Shown piece by piece: positions 23,862-29,288 of a stretch of DNA of 30,296 bases. The notes under the pieces were generated by a model that saw only the letters and a program-made list of their open reading frames with translations, ran no database searches and was not told the DNA's origin. The DNA is taken from IMG/VR virus record IMGVR_UViG_3300030333_002107, positions 1 through 30,296 of that record; one strand, written 5' to 3'. The number at the start of each line of letters is the position of its first letter. Positions within the stretch are counted from its first letter, which is position 1. Source of the stretch: a virus. The translations under genes and the position numbers were made by a program.

Positions 23862-24299
23862 TTAATTGTTTAGACTGTTAACTATTCCAGTTAGGTAAAC
23901 TGCTGCTTTACCAGTCAGTTTAGAAATGATACTATCATCTACTTCCTGTCCAGCGTCTGAGATTGCACTTGCTAATGCTTCTTGAGCATCTGCTTTGCTT
24001 ACTCTGCCGCCGCCAGATCCGTTAGATTTAGAACCACCACTTGCTGGTGTTTTCTTAACATATACACCTGCTCGTGTTAAAATCATTCTGACGCCATTAG
24101 GACTTTCGTTTAATTCGTCAGCGATTTCTTTAACCACTTCCATACTTGTTTCTGGAGTTGGTTCCGCTGCAGTATACATTTCTACAGCTTCTGCTTTGCT
24201 TTCATCTGTCCAAGCCACTTTTCTTCTCCGTTTTGAGCCTTTAAATCCAGCACAAGTGCCGTATTTGTCCAGCTGTTGTTGATAAAATCTATCGCCCAT
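23862..24299 (-). CDS. HTH protein related to the HTH-repeat proteins, 145 aa
   Basis: Basic N-terminal region (GFKGSKRRRKVAWTDESKAEAVEMY) with the same W-T-D/E opening as the 240-aa and 51-aa proteins, a recognition helix-like stretch (ELNESPNGVRMILTRAG), a Gly/Ser-rich linker and a helical C-terminal domain. A GGGGA site seven bases upstream of ATG 24299 supports that start; an upstream ATG at 24317 would give an almost leaderless transcript. Abundant DNA-binding or regulatory protein is my best guess. Confidence 0.6.
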   Translation of the reverse strand: MGDRFYQQQLDKYGTCAGFKGSKRRRKVAWTDESKAEAVEMYTAAEPTPETSMEVVKEIADELNESPNGVRMILTRAGVYVKKTPASGGSKSNGSGGGRVSKADAQEALASAISDAGQEVDDSIISKLTGKAAVYLTGIVNSLNN

Positions 24300-24329
24300 T
24301 GCGATTCCCCTTTCCATTTTTTATAATTT

Positions 24330-24359
24330 ATTATAACAAAAATGTAAGGGCGTTGTCAA
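24330..24359 (-). promoter_or_regulatory. Strong promoter of the 145-aa HTH gene
   Basis: TTGACA (24359-24354) and TATAAT (24335-24330) on the - strand with an 18-base spacer, and AAAAAATAATTC upstream. It follows directly after the stop codon of the 93-aa membrane gene. The transcript should begin about 24322. Confidence 0.88.
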
Positions 24360-24362
24360 GAA

Positions 24363-24644
24363 TTATTTTTTGTCTGAACCAAGTGATTTTACATATGCCT
24401 TTACCCATAGGTCTCTTTTATCATCACTTAATATAAGTCCTAAGCCTATAATGGGCAAGAATATGTTTATGCTAATTGAATACACTAAAAAGTGTAAAAA
24501 TGGTTGTCGTAACATGAGATGTCTTGGTTGAGTTCTTTCCAACAACCAAACTATTCTACTCCATGTTCTTCCTACTGACAGTATCCACATTGAACTCCAA
24601 CCAGCTAAAATCCATTGCCAAACGGGCACTTCTGATAATTCCAT
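24363..24644 (-). CDS. Membrane protein, 93 aa
   Basis: Two or three hydrophobic segments (VPVWQWILAGWSSMWILSVG and FLHFLVYSISINIFLPIIG) separated by a basic, Trp/Arg-rich loop (RTWSRIVWLLERTQPRH), then a short C-terminal helix (LWVKAYVKSLGSDKK). ATG 24644 has AAGGAA upstream. No family recognised. Its stop lies just before the next promoter. A role in the inner membrane is likely. Confidence 0.6.
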   Translation of the reverse strand: MELSEVPVWQWILAGWSSMWILSVGRTWSRIVWLLERTQPRHLMLRQPFLHFLVYSISINIFLPIIGLGLILSDDKRDLWVKAYVKSLGSDKK

Positions 24645-24671
24645 AAAATTCCTTCATACTTGCCCTTTCTG

Positions 24672-24983
24672 TTAAAATTTCTTGTTTCCTTCCTGCTGTT
24701 CTATTGTGTGTAATAATATAATAGCATAATGTACGATTTTAAATAAATCATACTCCTTGTCTTCAAAGTTCTTTCCTTTTCTGCCAAAGCGTTGCGCATA
24801 CTTAATTATGTTTCCTAAACAAAATCCTTCTGCTAATCCTTGATCTGCTATAAATTCCGTAGCTTGTATGCGTCCTTGAGCATAATGGGCAGAGTAAGTT
24901 TCGCTAATGTACTCCATTACTCTACCCATTGTTTGTTTCTCGTTAAAAGTCCAAATAGGTTTTTGAGAGTTATTTTCAGCCAC
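24672..24983 (-). CDS. DUF3310 (SaV-like) protein, 103 aa
   Basis: The core ATEFIADQGLAEGFCLGNII followed by KYAQRFGRKGKNFEDKEYD and FKIVHYAIILL matches the DUF3310 family of small phage proteins: a His-Tyr beginning, 'CLGN.IKY..R...K' and a Tyr-rich helix. Its function is not established. The start is GTG at 24983 with AAGGG nine bases upstream and a short overlap with the EF-hand gene stop; ATG 25055 would overlap that gene by 80 bases and is less likely. Confidence 0.72.
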   Translation of the reverse strand: MAENNSQKPIWTFNEKQTMGRVMEYISETYSAHYAQGRIQATEFIADQGLAEGFCLGNIIKYAQRFGRKGKNFEDKEYDLFKIVHYAIILLHTIEQQEGNKKF

Positions 24984-25236
24984 GAATGCTTTCCCTTTTA
25001 GGACATCTTCTTTTATTAAAAAGATAGGCAACAGCGTCGTTAGCTTCTTTACCATTTAATCTTCCATCGTTGTTTTTATCAGCGTGTTCAAATGTTCCCG
25101 CTTTAACTACACAACCTGAAAGAGTTATTTCTCTTTTTAAAATAAAACCATCATCATCGAGGTCAAATCTGTCCATATACTTATTTGCAAAAGCATTAGG
25201 AGCGAATAATAGTGTTAGCACTATGAGTTTTTTCAT
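24976..25236 (-). CDS. Secreted EF-hand calcium-binding protein, 86 aa
   Basis: Signal peptide MKKLIVLTLLFAPNAFA with a likely cut after residue 17, then two canonical EF-hand loops: D25-D27-D29-G30-I32-E36 and D53-N55-D57-G58-L60-E64 (DLDDDGFILKRE and DKNNDGRLNGKE). Two Cys (42 and 78) could form a disulfide in the periplasm. It would bind calcium outside the cytoplasm. Such proteins are uncommon in phages; roles in adsorption blocking or lysis control are possible but not shown. Confidence 0.82.
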   Translation of the reverse strand: MKKLIVLTLLFAPNAFANKYMDRFDLDDDGFILKREITLSGCVVKAGTFEHADKNNDGRLNGKEANDAVAYLFNKRRCPKRESIRG

Positions 25237-25245
25237 TTTTATTCT

Positions 25246-25344
25246 CTATAAAATACCAAAGATTCTAAATGTGTCCCACAATACATAAACAAAACAAAGC
25301 CAAAATCCCTTTTTATAGAAATCAAACTGTTCTTCTTTATTCAT
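25246..25344 (-). CDS. Putative small membrane peptide, 32 aa
   Basis: ATG at 25344 lies inside the end of the DUF6356-like gene (ATGAATAA), and the frame ends in TAG at 25248-25246, ten bases before the EF-hand gene. It starts MNKEEQFDFYKK and continues with a hydrophobic stretch (FWLCFVYVLWDTFRIFGIL). Coupling and gap-filling support it, but it is short and has no own ribosome site. Confidence 0.45.
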   Translation of the reverse strand: MNKEEQFDFYKKGFWLCFVYVLWDTFRIFGIL

Positions 25345-25546
25345 CGTGTGTCTTTAGTTGCTTGCAAGTTAGATCGTGGTGTAATACCTTTATTCTATCA
25401 CTTGCTGTGTTAGTTAATATAAATGGAAAAATGCCATGTATTAGTATAACTATACTTAGCCCTATAAATAAACAACAATACTTTATAGTGCACCATAGAT
25501 GCTCCCAATAAGTTTCACCAACTTCGTTTAGATGATTAAAGTTCAT
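25337..25546 (-). CDS. Membrane protein, DUF6356-like, 69 aa
   Basis: EVGETYWEHLWCTIKYCCLF and then GLSIVILIHGIFPFILTNTA give the family pattern 'vGE.Y.EH...A' and 'liHaifPflf..tAs' of DUF6356. One to two membrane segments. ATG 25546 overlaps the previous stop as ATGA. Function unknown; common in marine phages next to other small membrane proteins. Confidence 0.7.
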   Translation of the reverse strand: MNFNHLNEVGETYWEHLWCTIKYCCLFIGLSIVILIHGIFPFILTNTASDRIKVLHHDLTCKQLKTHDE

Positions 25547-25734
25547 GTCAAATAAATAGATTTTGCATTAGCTCTATTTTGATACTGTTCCCAAAGCCAT
25601 TTCGTATGTTTATCGAAATACACTTCAAAAGTCTCGTAAGGTCTTTGACCGTGTCTATGTCTTTCTAAACAGTTTTCATCATATAAAGACCTGCACCAAG
25701 TCGTAAATTCTTTGTTGTTTTTTAAATTTTCCAT
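25543..25734 (-). CDS. Small phage protein with leaderless start, 63 aa
   Basis: Begins MENLKNNKEFTTWCRSLYDE, rich in Trp, His and Arg, with a helix-turn-like core (FEVYFDKHTKWLWEQY). ATG 25734 lies seven bases after the -10 box of a strong promoter, so the transcript is expected to start at the ATG; no ribosome site exists. It is the first gene of an accessory operon. No family recognised; I have seen similar short proteins in marine phages. Confidence 0.62.
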   Translation of the reverse strand: MENLKNNKEFTTWCRSLYDENCLERHRHGQRPYETFEVYFDKHTKWLWEQYQNRANAKSIYLT

Positions 25735-25740
25735 TATTAT

Positions 25741-25769
25741 ATTATACTAAAATTTGAGAACTTTGTCAA
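25741..25769 (-). promoter_or_regulatory. Strong promoter with leaderless start
   Basis: TTGACA (25769-25764), 17-base spacer, TATAAT (25746-25741) on the - strand, with AAAAAATAGTTC upstream. The ATG of the 63-aa gene is seven bases after the -10 box. The -35 TGA is the stop codon of the third 2OG oxygenase gene. Confidence 0.93.
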
Positions 25770-26308
25770 GAACTATTTTTTGCTTGTTCAATAAAGTTCT
25801 TTTCATTAAAGCTCGCAAACAAAGTAAACCTATAACTAGGCGCTATATGTGATGATGGTCTTATAGTGTGTGGGATTTTTCCGTCAAAAAACACTATTCT
25901 TCCAGGCTTAAACAAACTAGTGTATTCTACTTCTGTTCCTAAGTCGTTAAAGAACAGAGTTTCTCCATAATACTCAGGCTTCCACTCCATATTAATGTAG
26001 TAGAGTAGTGTATATTTTTGAGGGTGGGTGTGTTGAAATTGTATTGAGGAAGGAACAGCTAAATTGATTGTAGCAGATACAAAACTTAATTCTTTCAATT
26101 TATTTCTGAGTTCGTGGTTTTGTATCTCATTAACCAAATTTAACTGTTCCCATGATTCTTTTTTCACCGAATGGTGTAAGCAAGGATACTGTCTATGTTC
26201 AAAGACAGAACTGTCGTCCCAACCTATATTATAGTTGGCAGTTATAGCCATTAGGTAAATATCTGACCTAATGTCTTCGGCTAAACAATTATCGTATATA
26301 TCGATCAT
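25766..26308 (-). CDS. 2OG-Fe(II) oxygenase, third type, 180 aa
   Basis: Core motifs [30 protein letters not shown] and [18 protein letters not shown] are typical of small phage 2OG oxygenases. The proximal ligand motif reads H93-T-H95 instead of the usual H-x-D; the distal H147 and R160 are normal. If the alignment is right, H95 replaces the acidic ligand, which could change the metal chemistry. ATG 26308 overlaps the acyl carrier protein gene by 20 bases. The stop overlaps the -35 of the next promoter. Substrate unknown. Confidence 0.78.
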   Translation of the reverse strand: MIDIYDNCLAEDIRSDIYLMAITANYNIGWDDSSVFEHRQYPCLHHSVKKESWEQLNLVNEIQNHELRNKLKELSFVSATINLAVPSSIQFQHTHPQKYTLLYYINMEWKPEYYGETLFFNDLGTEVEYTSLFKPGRIVFFDGKIPHTIRPSSHIAPSYRFTLFASFNEKNFIEQAKNSS

Positions 26309-26537
26309 CTACATTATTATCCAAATACATATAGACGTCGCCAACTGTTAATAGTTTCTCCGCCTGATCATCTGGTATTTCAATACCAAATTCATCTTCT
26401 AGTTCTAATACTAATTCAACTGTATCTAGTGAATCAGCTCCTAAATCATTGATAAAGTGGCTTTCTAACTTAATATCCATTGAGTCAATGCCCAAAGAGG
26501 CAGCTACCATATCAATCAATTTTTCCTGCAAAGTCAT
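26289..26537 (-). CDS. acpP: Acyl carrier protein, 82 aa
   Basis: The 4'-phosphopantetheine site is [18 protein letters not shown] with Ser36, followed by [20 protein letters not shown], so all four helices of a functional ACP are present. AAGGAA lies upstream of ATG 26537. It sits between the oxygenase and the holin-like gene. No phage fatty-acid synthase gene is visible, so it would work with host enzymes, perhaps diverting acyl chains or the phosphopantetheine pool. The role is inference. Confidence 0.93.
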   Translation of the reverse strand: MTLQEKLIDMVAASLGIDSMDIKLESHFINDLGADSLDTVELVLELEDEFGIEIPDDQAEKLLTVGDVYMYLDNNVDDRYIR

Positions 26538-26546
26538 TTTAGTTCC

Positions 26547-26924
26547 TTACTTTTGTCCTGCTGTTGGGGCTTTGTGGGTTCCAGCATATAAGCCAAACCA
26601 AGCTGCACCAGCACCGACGATTATACTAATCAACCCTGATTGTTCAAGGGTTGGTTCGGGGAGTTCCATAAACCATATTGTTGAGTAGTAAAGTAAAAAA
26701 ATGTAAACACTTAGGAACATTCTAGGGAATATCCTCCAACTGTCTATCATTTGTGCTAACCAGATACCTCGCTGCCAGGGGTTCTCTGGTTCTGCTTTCA
26801 TTTCCATCTCTAAAATTTTTGCCTTTAGTCGTCCTATTTCGTCAACCATTGACATAAACTTCTGGAGATCGATCTCTACTTCATTACGGCTCATGTCTCC
26901 TTGAAAGCGATCCATATCCGCCAT
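26547..26924 (-). CDS. Holin-like membrane protein, 125 aa
   Basis: Cytoplasmic N-terminal coiled helix (EIDLQKFMSMVDEIGRLKAK), then hydrophobic segments SVYIFLLYYSTIWFMEL and LISIIVGAGAAWFGLYAGT with a short 'PEPTLEQS' turn between. 'DSWR.FPR' and 'VGAGAAWFGLY' are typical of a marine phage family often called holin. It is the plausible pore protein of the lysis cassette (lysozyme at 27482). GGGAG upstream of the ATG gives a clear start. Confidence 0.65.
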   Translation of the reverse strand: MADMDRFQGDMSRNEVEIDLQKFMSMVDEIGRLKAKILEMEMKAEPENPWQRGIWLAQMIDSWRIFPRMFLSVYIFLLYYSTIWFMELPEPTLEQSGLISIIVGAGAAWFGLYAGTHKAPTAGQK

Positions 26925-26936
26925 GTTTTTCTCCCG

Positions 26937-26953
26937 AAAAGCTCTTACGAGCT
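26937..26953 (-). terminator. Weak hairpin with U tract
   Basis: AGCTC (26953-26949) pairs with GAGCT (26944-26940), loop GTAA, then TTTTC. It lies at the stop of the 89-aa gene, just before the holin-like gene. The stem has only five pairs, so it is more likely an attenuator or a processing site. Confidence 0.35.
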
Positions 26954-27221
26954 ACTTATTCATATCTTTTATGAATTTATATTTTGGATCATCTATATCT
27001 ATAGGTTCAATATCTATCACATAAGGTTGTTTTCCACTCCCTACAAGAGAGCCTAACGTGAGTTTATCTTTATTATCCCACTCACAAATGATCTCAATTT
27101 TGTAAAGCTGTTTTTTCATTTTATCTAGTTCTCTATTAACTATCTTTTCCAAATCTTCTACATCTGGCATCATATCCCAATCGTCTAAATTTAATTGTTC
27201 CATATCTTTTTCCATAACCAT
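26952..27221 (-). CDS. Small acidic phage protein, 89 aa
   Basis: Begins with an acidic helix (MEQLNLDDWDMMPDVEDLEK), then basic and beta segments (KKQLYKIEIICEWDNKDKLT) and an acidic 'YVIDIEPIDIDDPKYKFIKD' end. Start could be ATG 27221, 27215 or 27203; an AAGG precedes the first. Unknown family. It lies between the cationic small ORF and the holin-like gene, in the lysis region. Confidence 0.55.
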   Translation of the reverse strand: MVMEKDMEQLNLDDWDMMPDVEDLEKIVNRELDKMKKQLYKIEIICEWDNKDKLTLGSLVGSGKQPYVIDIEPIDIDDPKYKFIKDMNK

Positions 27222-27307
27222 CTTAATATACCTTTTCTTTTTTTCTTTTTGGTATTAAATTTTATTTTTGGGTGAAACCACAATGTTTTATCTTTATCAT
27301 CTAACAT
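27191..27307 (-). CDS. Putative cationic Trp-rich peptide, 38 aa
   Basis: The ATG (27307-27305) overlaps the stop of the 59-aa gene (ATGTTAG), and the frame crosses the 80 bases that no other gene uses, ending inside the 89-aa gene. After MLDDKDKTLWFHPKIKFN comes TKKKKRKGILRWLWKKIW: eleven Lys, two Arg, four Trp, three Asp and net charge about +10, an amphipathic helix pattern like membrane-disrupting peptides. It lies between lysozyme and holin-like genes. It has no clear ribosome site, so it depends on coupling; moderate to low confidence. Confidence 0.42.
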   Translation of the reverse strand: MLDDKDKTLWFHPKIKFNTKKKKRKGILRWLWKKIWNN

Positions 27308-27480
27308 TCATTACAACACTCATCAGTTCCACACTCTGTATGAGCCTGGGCTTCTAACATAGTAAATGCTTCTGCTATGTATTCTTCCAAAGTCATTCCT
27401 CTTTTTTCTGCGTGTTGACCACACATCATTATAAAATCGTCAGGAACTTCTAAGTCTTTCCCTTTGTATTTAAGTAACAT
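27301..27480 (-). CDS. Small Cys-rich-tail protein, 59 aa
   Basis: ATG 27480 lies one base after the lysozyme stop, with AGG upstream. Begins MLLKYKGKDLEVPDDFIMM, then a helix (TLEEYIAEAFTMLEA), and ends HTECGTDECCNEC, a cluster of four Cys that could bind metal or form disulfides. Unknown family. It belongs to the lysis operon by position. Confidence 0.62.
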   Translation of the reverse strand: MLLKYKGKDLEVPDDFIMMCGQHAEKRGMTLEEYIAEAFTMLEAQAHTECGTDECCNEC

Positions 27481-27481
27481 C

Positions 27482-27910
27482 TTATAGACCTGCGAACATA
27501 TCGGCTTCTGCTTGTCTACGCCTTGTTAATCCTTCTAATTCTTTTCCGCCCGCTTTATTCCATCTTAGCATCTGTGCGGGAACTTCATCATATTTGCCTT
27601 CATTTAAAACTCTCAACATAGTTGAACTTTTTAAGTTGGAAGGTCCGAGGTTATATGTCCATGATACTAACGCATCAAATTGATGTTGATGTAAAGGAAC
27701 TGTAACTAGTTCATTCACATAGCTTTCATACTCCTTTAATTCTTCTTTCAACATCTGTTCGCCTTCTGCTGACGATATAACCATATTTGGAACTACACCT
27801 TTAGTGTGTCCATATCCAATAGTCCAGACCCCAACTGCGTCTTGATACGCGTGTGATCTAAACCCTTCAAATTCTCTTATTAAGTCTGTGCCTTTATTGC
27901 TTATATACAT
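27482..27910 (-). CDS. Lysozyme, glycoside hydrolase 24 (T4-like endolysin), 142 aa
   Basis: Cleaves the peptidoglycan sugar backbone. Catalytic Glu15 in REFEGFR, Asp24 in YQDAVG and Thr30 in WTIGYGH align with T4 lysozyme E11, D20 and T26. ATG 27910 has AGGA upstream. The in-frame codons upstream encode IKLKWILLALVVLLIGI, a hydrophobic segment as in signal-anchor-release lysozymes, but lack a standard start codon; CTG at 27988, 27958 or 27946 would be needed. With the standard start it needs a holin. Confidence 0.93.
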   Translation of the reverse strand: MYISNKGTDLIREFEGFRSHAYQDAVGVWTIGYGHTKGVVPNMVISSAEGEQMLKEELKEYESYVNELVTVPLHQHQFDALVSWTYNLGPSNLKSSTMLRVLNEGKYDEVPAQMLRWNKAGGKELEGLTRRRQAEADMFAGL

Positions 27911-27977
27911 ATGTATTCCTATTAGTAATACGACTAATGCTAACAGTATCCATTTCAGTTTAATACTGATAGCAGGT

Positions 27978-28061
27978 TTATCCCCCAGTAATCACGAAAG
28001 TAGCACTAGCAGCGCAAGCGGCTATAAATAGAATTAGTGCATAAAATATTAAATTTTTCAT
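27978..28061 (-). CDS. Small lipoprotein-like peptide, 27 aa
   Basis: ATG 28061 has CAGGA upstream. MKNLIFYALILFIAAC shows a signal sequence and a lipobox (I-A-A-C), and the mature part would be only CAASATFVITGG. It may instead be a small membrane peptide. It lies between the lysozyme and Hsp20 genes, with a hairpin (28082-28111) before it. A short outer-membrane lipoprotein or part of a spanin is possible but not proven. A longer frame to 28175 lies within hsp20. Confidence 0.55.
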   Translation of the reverse strand: MKNLIFYALILFIAACAASATFVITGG

Positions 28062-28072
28062 GATTAAAGTCC

Positions 28073-28111
28073 TGTAAATAAAGAGGGCTGCGTTAACCCC
28101 GTATGCCCTCT
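28073..28111 (-). terminator. Probable intrinsic terminator after hsp20
   Basis: AGAGGGC (28111-28105) pairs with GCCCTCT (28088-28082), loop of 16 bases, followed by a U-rich TTTATTT. It comes 14 bases after the Hsp20 stop and just before the lysis genes. The U tract is interrupted, so some readthrough is likely. Confidence 0.7.
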
Positions 28112-28125
28112 CTATCTTCTTAAAG

Positions 28126-28542
28126 TTAATTAATATTAATAAACTTCGGTTTTTCTTCGTCTGGAACTTCGACATTTAGTTTTATTACTAATAATCCGTT
28201 TTCCATTGAAGCATCTTTTATCTTAACATATTCGCCAAGAGTAAAGATTCTACGAAAGTTTTTACTCGAAATGCCTTTGAATATGAACTTTTCATCATCA
28301 GCTAGATTATCTTTGCCTTTACCTTCAATAGTAAGAGTTCTGTCATCTTGCTTTACACTAATGTTGCTCTTATCCCAGCCAGCTAAATCCATTTCGATTC
28401 TATACTGTTCTTCGCCATTCTTAATTATGTTATAGCGAGGATAGTTTCCTGCTGTGCCGTGATTGGCAAGTTCATGTTTCATTCGGTCAAAACCGAGAAA
28501 TAGCCTGTCAAAGTCGGCTAGACTTCCTAATGTGTTTACCAT
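28126..28542 (-). CDS. hsp20: Small heat-shock protein, Hsp20/alpha-crystallin, 138 aa
   Basis: Holdase chaperone. The alpha-crystallin domain runs from YPRYNIIKNGEEQYRIEMDL to the ENGLLVIKL motif (the 'GxLxI' strand), ending VPDEEKPKFININ. About 138 residues is normal. The preferred start is ATG 28542, seven bases after AAGGAG; ATG 28545 is also possible. It has a long structured leader: promoter at 28761-28789, an RNA hairpin region, a terminator and two tandem hairpins next to the ribosome site. It could be used for capsid folding or stress during infection. Confidence 0.94.
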   Translation of the reverse strand: MVNTLGSLADFDRLFLGFDRMKHELANHGTAGNYPRYNIIKNGEEQYRIEMDLAGWDKSNISVKQDDRTLTIEGKGKDNLADDEKFIFKGISSKNFRRIFTLGEYVKIKDASMENGLLVIKLNVEVPDEEKPKFININ

Positions 28543-28555
28543 CATTTTTCTCCTT

Positions 28556-28597
28556 GCACCCTTATCGGAATGCGCTTTTGCTCCCTTATCGGTAAGC
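28556..28597 (-). promoter_or_regulatory. Tandem 18-base hairpins upstream of the hsp20 ribosome site
   Basis: Two hairpins of 18 bases, 28597-28580 and 28573-28556, are spaced 24 bases start to start. Both contain CCGATAAGGG. The stem arms are GCTT/GAGC in the first and GCAT/GTGC in the second, so the third pair changes from T-A to A-T with pairing kept. The second ends one base before AAGGAG. Location and paired changes point to an RNA element that regulates translation, perhaps a thermometer or a protein-binding site. Confidence 0.6.
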
Positions 28598-28613
28598 GTT
28601 AATATCATCTGAC

Positions 28614-28643
28614 AAAAAAACCCGACCACTGGTGGAAAGTGGT
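28614..28643 (-). terminator. Terminator-like hairpin in the hsp20 leader
   Basis: Stem ACCACT (28643-28638) with AGTGGT (28630-28625), seven-base loop, CGGG, then a seven-base T tract on the - strand. It stands 70 bases before the hsp20 start and would give partial termination or attenuation. Confidence 0.55.
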
Positions 28644-28754
28644 GCTCCAACCTCGCCCTCGGAAAGTGTGTTTCCTACTCGTGCCAGACATAAAGAAGTC
28701 GGTTTTGTTATTGCGGTCCGACTAGCTTCCGCTAATTGAATAAATTCCAATTCA
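28614..28754 (-). ncRNA. Candidate structured leader/small RNA, about 140 nt
   Basis: A transcript from the 28761-28789 promoter would run about 140 bases before a terminator-like hairpin (28643-28625, stem ACCACT/AGTGGT, then seven Ts at 28620-28614). Inside are stems AGTCGG/CCGACT and GGAAA/TTTCC, and no coding frame over seven codons from the first ATG. It may be a small RNA or a transcription attenuator controlling hsp20. Five GGA triplets are present. No known RNA family was recognised. Confidence 0.45.
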
Positions 28755-28760
28755 TTATTT

Positions 28761-28789
28761 ATTATATCAAAATATGACCACCTTGTCAA
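28761..28789 (-). promoter_or_regulatory. Strong promoter of the hsp20 leader
   Basis: TTGACA (28789-28784), 17-base spacer, TATAAT (28766-28761) on the - strand, with AAAAATAGTTC upstream. An ATG follows five bases after the -10 box, but its frame ends after seven codons, so the product is probably a leader RNA rather than a protein. Confidence 0.9.
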
Positions 28790-28799
28790 GAACTATTTT

Positions 28800-28952
28800 T
28801 CAGTCGTCATCGAGATCAATGTAGCCTTTCTCTTCAAAATAGTCTATCGTGTCTGACATACCTCTATGCTTACCAAGATCCCACGCAGTAATAACTGCCC
28901 AACCTAGAAAACAAAGATAGATAATGTCTATTTGTGTTTGAGTAAATTCCAT
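28800..28952 (-). CDS. Small membrane protein, 50 aa
   Basis: ATG 28952 has AAAAGGAA upstream. MEFTQTQIDIIYLCFLGWAV opens a single membrane segment that ends near ITAWDLGKHRG; the tail is acidic (YFEEKGYIDLDDD). The order 'TM segment, then a GxxxxIDYFEEKGYI' resembles many short phage proteins. Its stop is 11 bases before the -35 of the hsp20 promoter. No function known. Confidence 0.68.
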   Translation of the reverse strand: MEFTQTQIDIIYLCFLGWAVITAWDLGKHRGMSDTIDYFEEKGYIDLDDD

Positions 28953-28988
28953 AATAGTTCCTTTTAATTGTTGCCCAATCCCAAGTTT

Positions 28989-29288
28989 CTATTTACCAAT
29001 ATCTTTGATGTTCTCTTTCGAGATTACTTGATATCCGCCTTTGTTGTATGCAACAGCTACAGTATATCGTTTTGATACTTCGTTTTTATACTGCGTATCT
29101 TTCTGCGGAATATACTGTGTGCCGTTTAGTGATGGATATTTCTCCTGCTCTGCTTTTATTCTAGCAAGACGCTCCTTCATTTCCGCACTCTGTTTTAGTG
29201 GCTTTGCAGACACTTGTCGTTTGCTGGTGCGTTTCGTTTTGCGTTTTCGTCCACAAGGACTGTAGTTGATACTTCCTTTCACTAGCAT
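28989..29288 (-). CDS. Basic phage protein, 99 aa
   Basis: MLVKGSINYSPCGRKRKTKR is very basic, followed by a Lys/Glu-rich helix (MKERLARIKAEQEKYPSL) and a beta-rich end (YTVAVAYNKGGYQVI). AGGAG lies seven bases upstream of ATG 29288. It looks like a nucleic-acid-binding protein; I recall similar proteins in marine phages but no function. It is the first gene leftwards of the divergent promoter pair. Confidence 0.62.
   Translation of the reverse strand: MLVKGSINYSPCGRKRKTKRTSKRQVSAKPLKQSAEMKERLARIKAEQEKYPSLNGTQYIPQKDTQYKNEVSKRYTVAVAYNKGGYQVISKENIKDIGK

Noticed and set aside
28620-28750. A tRNA-like 3' end (ending CCACCA) in the hsp20 leader
   Set aside because: No seven-base acceptor partner, T arm or anticodon arm can be drawn; the region fits a leader RNA with a terminator hairpin better.
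28733-28755. Seven-codon frame right after the hsp20 promoter
   Set aside because: ATG is five bases after the -10 box, as in the leaderless genes, but the frame ends after seven codons without conserved features, so no gene is claimed.
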